From Nansenia antarctica (taxonomy: Eukaryota; Chordata; Actinopteri; Argentiniformes; Microstomatidae), in NCBI GenBank assembly GCA_963989245.1, contig OZ022341.1:46544725-46608724 (forward strand): DNA of 64,000 nucleotides, read 5' to 3'. Of the stretch, positions 60,346 to 64,000 are shown one piece after another. The notes beneath the pieces were generated by a model. That model did no database searches. It saw nothing but the letters and a program-made list of their open reading frames with translations, and was not told the DNA's origin. The translations under genes were made by a program, and so were the position numbers. Position 1 is the first letter of the stretch. Each line of letters begins with the position of its first letter.

Positions 60346-61456
60346 GGTTGACATGCCTCATACACATCTTGTGTCCCTGTATCCCTGTTGATATGATAAT
60401 CATATCGTCAAATGATATACATGGATGTCGTCACCTCATCTGTCATCTGGCCAGAATCAGTTGTTGTCTCATAGCAACCATCTGTGTCCTCTCCATTTCC
60501 AGATCACTCCCATAATCCGTATTTAGAGGCTTGAAGAATTCTTGATTTTTGTTTTTCTTGTAGTTCCTTCCATCCTCCAGCACTAAGAGGACAATATAGC
60601 ACCATTGTAAACCATACAAGTTGCAGACCTATAATACTCACACTACTTTAACTATAATGCATATAAACTCGTTTTTTAAAAGATGTTCATAGGAGGATTC
60701 CAATGATGTAAACAGGTTTTAAGTAAAAGTGTGAAAATCAACTTGTTGCAAATGAGTGTGGAGGCTTGAGGTTGTGACAGGTCAGGTGGCCAAGCATTTT
60801 TCAGGTCCTTATCAATACTGTCTGGGAAGAAGTATCAGTTCATGTATTGTAGATCTCATACGTTTACAGTACTTTGATATCATACTCTATAAAAGATGAT
60901 TTCTGATCATCATGGAGTCACGTGGCTCAATTAAATCAATTGCTCAAAGAAGGTTGAGTTGGTATAATTTATGCAGATCGTTCTGGTCTCGTCATGTACA
61001 CAGCAATGGTCACAGCATGAATGAGCATGATGAGCAGAGGATCCTTAAAACACAGTCTCTTATACTAGTGGATCCAGTGGAAATAGACAGACACCACCTG
61101 TGGTCGCTATTCACAGATGGTGACACTCACACCATAACTATCATTATTCTATACTAGTCTTGACCAATCCAGAGTGTCCCTCAAAAGGCCACTCCTTTAC
61201 TGAACACTCGGACACTTACTCTAAGTCTATAAGCGGCTGGCTGCAGGCCAGGAAAAGTGTAACATGTCACATGTGTGTTGTTTGAGATACCTGTTTACCA
61301 GAAGTGTATATTAACTAAGATTTTAGAACCGTTATTAGGCATACTGAAAACCGCATCCTATCACTCTACAAAGAATATAGAAATATCAAATGATAACTGT
61401 GATTCTCTATTGAATTATCCACAGCTGTACTGTAGGTAGTAGTATTATATGGTAGT

Positions 61457-61561
<105 letters not shown>

Positions 61562-61690
61562 TCCATTTGAGCAATTATTTTATGAGGTGAAATCACCAGA
61601 TAGAATGGCTAACTGGGTTTAGAGTATGGTTAAACTGGGTTTAGAGTATGTAGGTTTGTCATTCTCCTTGCTTTGATATACATCAGTGTT

Positions 61691-61728
61691 GCTAGCACCA
61701 TGCCTTACCAACTGAGCCACAGAGGACC
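61691..61728 (-). mobile_element. tRNA-headed SINE fragment
   Basis: On the minus strand GGTCCTCTGTGGCTCAGTTG followed by GTAAGGCATGGTGCTAGC matches the 5' head of a common fish SINE (GGTCCTCTGTAGCTCAGTTG-type). Only the A box is present; the B box is lost. Confidence 0.6.
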
Positions 61729-62436
61729 ACAGGAATGATTGCATGTCTGCCATGATGCCTCCAGTAGTTTGTTTCAATCCTTGAGGGTGGTGTACTAAAA
61801 GCAAGTGATGGACAACCTTTGGTTGACTTTGGATGGTTTTATGATCTAGCTTAGCTTTAATGTCCCCAGCATTTGCGGAGAAAAGAAGTGTTAGGGAGTT
61901 ATGGTTATAAGTAGATTGTTCATGTTTCTGAAAATGTGCGCTCTTCAAAGTGACCTAGATATTCCCTCTCTTTTTCATGAGTTCTCTGAAGCTCGGTTCT
62001 CCTTTGCAGAAATACAGAGTTTATAGCTTATTAATGTTCGCTTCAAAAATAGAAAATCAGCAGTAGCTGCAGTTCTGCTGATTACCAACTGAAATATATA
62101 CAATAGGAGCCAAGGAGAGGACTGCCAGGTTCGAACAAACACCCCAGCCATGTCTGTACTTGTTCTGATAGCCGTCTTCTGAGATGCTGTAGCATGGGTC
62201 CTACGATATCAAAACCGTACAAGGTTTCTTGAAAAAGGGACAATTATTTTCAAACTGCAAGAGAGTCAACATCCTATGAAGTTGATGTTCTGTACAGTTA
62301 AATGTGTTTTATTCATCAAAGAATTCAAGTGCACATTTTTCAAATTCTTAACCCCAACTTCATGTTGGCCTGGGGACATAAACGCAACGTTGGGAGTCAT
62401 TGTTGGAGGCTTGCAGGCTGTGCAGAGACCACACAG

Positions 62437-62547
62437 CAGTGGAGGCTGGTGGAGGCACACATCAGAGGATGGGCTCATGGTAATGCATGGAATGGAATGG
62501 TATTGATACCCCCGTCCTCTGATTTCTACCTCCACCAGCCTCCCCTG
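62437..62547. mobile_element. hAT-type MITE, copy 2
   Basis: Termini CAGTGGAGGCTGGTGGAGG and the inverse of CAGGGGAGGCTGGTGGAGG match at 18 of 19 positions. CCACACAG flanks it on both sides (62429-62436 and 62548-62555), a perfect 8-bp target-site duplication. It is 111 bp long and non-coding. Confidence 0.93.
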
Positions 62548-62555
62548 CCACACAG

Positions 62556-63752
62556 CTAGCATATTGTACTGTAGCATTGTAGCTGCTTAGCTTCAAAAGG
62601 ACAAGTCTGATGAAAGTGCCATAGCAGTGTAACAAATTGAACAAGGTCTTATTTAATGATGCTTTGTAATACCAAGGATGCCTGGGCTGCTCACTAGCAT
62701 GAATTCTTTTATCATCTAGTTCGTATTTTGGCACCCCATGGCCACAGCTATAATAAGCCTTGTGTTCTGTTTAGAAGGAGAAAAAAAGAGACGACCTTCT
62801 GTTATTGTCAGCTGCCGACGTGAACTTTAAGACAAAAGAATTATCCTTGTCCTAACAATATTGCTGGAACCAAAGGGGGCAATTTTCTGCCACTTAACCG
62901 GGACATTTTGGACACACACCAGTAGTTGCTATGCCTTATATTCGTAACTAACTGTCGTTCTCTGTCCTTGTTCTATTCCACCTCTAATTTTGATTCACTC
63001 CATGAATGGTGATGCAACTTCTTCTTAGCTAAGCCTATTGTGAATGGCGGCTAGGGCACCAAAAGACAGATGGGAGGAAAAGGGCATCACCAACCAAATA
63101 GCGCAGTGCCCTTTATGCCGTAACCATCGCATGGAGTCTAAAGGGAAAACATGTCATCAACAGAGTGAAAGCTTGTACCCCAGTGAGAAGTAATTGTATT
63201 ATTTCTTAATTTGCCTCTACCATACAGATTGAAAACAGTCTGTTGAGTAACTAGGCAAGATATTAAGCATGGAAAACAAACACACTGATTGTGGATTTGA
63301 AAGAAATCCACATGAATGAAACCCAATTGGGGGGACGTGTAAACATTTGGATAATTGGAGACGGAGTGGTGGTTGTTTCTATGGTGTAATCTGACTAAAT
63401 GAATGCCGGGTGAAAAAGGTGGTGTCTGTTAATTGCGGCTGATTTGAGTTTCAGACCGCATTGAGAGTGCATGATATATTTTTTGTTCAAACATCATCAC
63501 ATTTACATAGAGTAGTATTTTATCCTGATCCATGTTTCAACTCCATTTATCATGATCCAGGTTTTGCAGATAGGTCTTTCGAAGACTTGACCAGAATATT
63601 TCCATGTTTCAGCATAATATGGGATGGCATTGATAGAGTAGTCTAGTTAGCAGTGACTTCATTAGCTGTAGGAGAGAGAGACATTATTAATATAAAACGA
63701 CATTATCTTAATAAAAATGAACTGCAACATAATTTTAGCTTTGAGCTTTTTC
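62556..63752. other. Intronic stretch without recognised features
   Basis: I see no repeats, exon-like segments or RNA genes between the two MITE copies. Confidence 0.5.
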
Positions 63753-63760
63753 AGTATAGC

Positions 63761-63879
63761 CAGGGGAGACTGGTGGATGTAGAATTTAGAGGACAACCTG
63801 GCTGGTTGTAATGGATTGTAATGGATGGAATGGAATGAGGAATGGTCCTCGGATTTCTACCTCAACCACACTTCCCCTG
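63761..63879. mobile_element. hAT-type MITE, copy 3
   Basis: It starts CAGGGGAGACTGGTGGATG and ends CACACTTCCCCTG. AGTATAGC flanks both sides (63753-63760 and 63880-63887), a perfect 8-bp target-site duplication. It shares the central GGAATGGAATGAGGAATGG motif with copy 1. It is 119 bp long and non-coding. Confidence 0.93.
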
Positions 63880-64000
63880 AGTATAGCATAGTACAGCCTG
63901 AACATGAAGTAACAATGCAAAATCATCCAAATAGCACTGAAAATGGCAAAGAAGGCAAATAATGCTGACAAAGAATGTCCTGCAGAGTTATCTCTACCTA

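Noticed and set aside
59911..60351. Overlapping frames of 121-146 codons rich in Ser, Leu, Arg and Glu
   Set aside because: They read through CT and GA tracts in three frames; pure low-complexity artefacts.

Overview
This window is almost entirely intronic DNA of one large vertebrate gene on the + strand, with transposable elements and simple repeats scattered through it. The three coding exons that can be supported (5164-5350, 8396-8549, 43847-43921) have consensus splice sites and matching phases. Together they encode about 138 residues of the extracellular immunoglobulin region of an interleukin-1-receptor-accessory-protein-like protein. The best fit is IL1RAPL1 (fish il1rapl1a or il1rapl1b), a synaptic organiser and receptor-like membrane protein. 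The gene starts left of the window and continues past its right edge. One internal intron is about 3.0 kb, one is about 35.3 kb, and the flanking introns exceed 5.1 kb and 20 kb.

The host is most likely a teleost fish. The evidence is very dense, long GT/CA and CT/GA microsatellites, compact DNA transposons (Tc1/mariner, hAT, PIF/Harbinger and their MITEs), tRNA-headed SINEs, DIRS-like and CR1/L2-like retrotransposon remnants, and the fish-like protein sequence. Some repeats (a CAG-GGAGGCTGGTGG hAT-type MITE and a tRNA-headed SINE fragment at 61691-61728) remind me of salmonid and pike-like genomes. That lineage guess is inference only.

Layout: 1-5163 is intron with GT and GA microsatellites. 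5164-5350 is the first exon. 5351-8395 is a short intron holding a hAT-type MITE (5810-5954) and a decayed DIRS-like reverse transcriptase/RNase H region (about 6700-8025, minus). 8396-8549 is the second exon. 8550-43846 is the giant intron. It contains a non-LTR 3' end (12574-13060), a near-perfect palindrome (18886-18996), a hAT-like shell with a nested MITE and an LTR/primer-site-like junction (20307-21854), an internally deleted Tc1-like copy (22881-23411), a second copy of the nested MITE (27061-27207), a SINE with a 16-bp target duplication (29959-30302), a CR1/L2-like LINE 3' half (34862-35910), a PIF/Harbinger-type element with a TTA target duplication and an internal 390-bp tandem duplication (36500-38148), and an inverted pair of transposon ends carrying a decayed Myb/SANT-like domain (39490-40078 and 40204-40826). 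43847-43921 is the third exon. 43922-64000 is intron with a second LINE remnant (52548-53835), a 353-bp element with a 6-bp duplication (55367-55719), an old dispersed repeat (56560-57510), large CA and TAG microsatellites, and two more copies of the hAT-type MITE with perfect 8-bp duplications (62437-62547 and 63761-63879).

I found no bacterial-style operon, CRISPR array, rRNA or functional tRNA gene, and no convincing new biological system. The items most worth a second look are the nested and inverted transposon structures, the conserved hairpin inside the Harbinger-type element, the palindromes, and the run of long G homopolymers on the sense strand of the gene.
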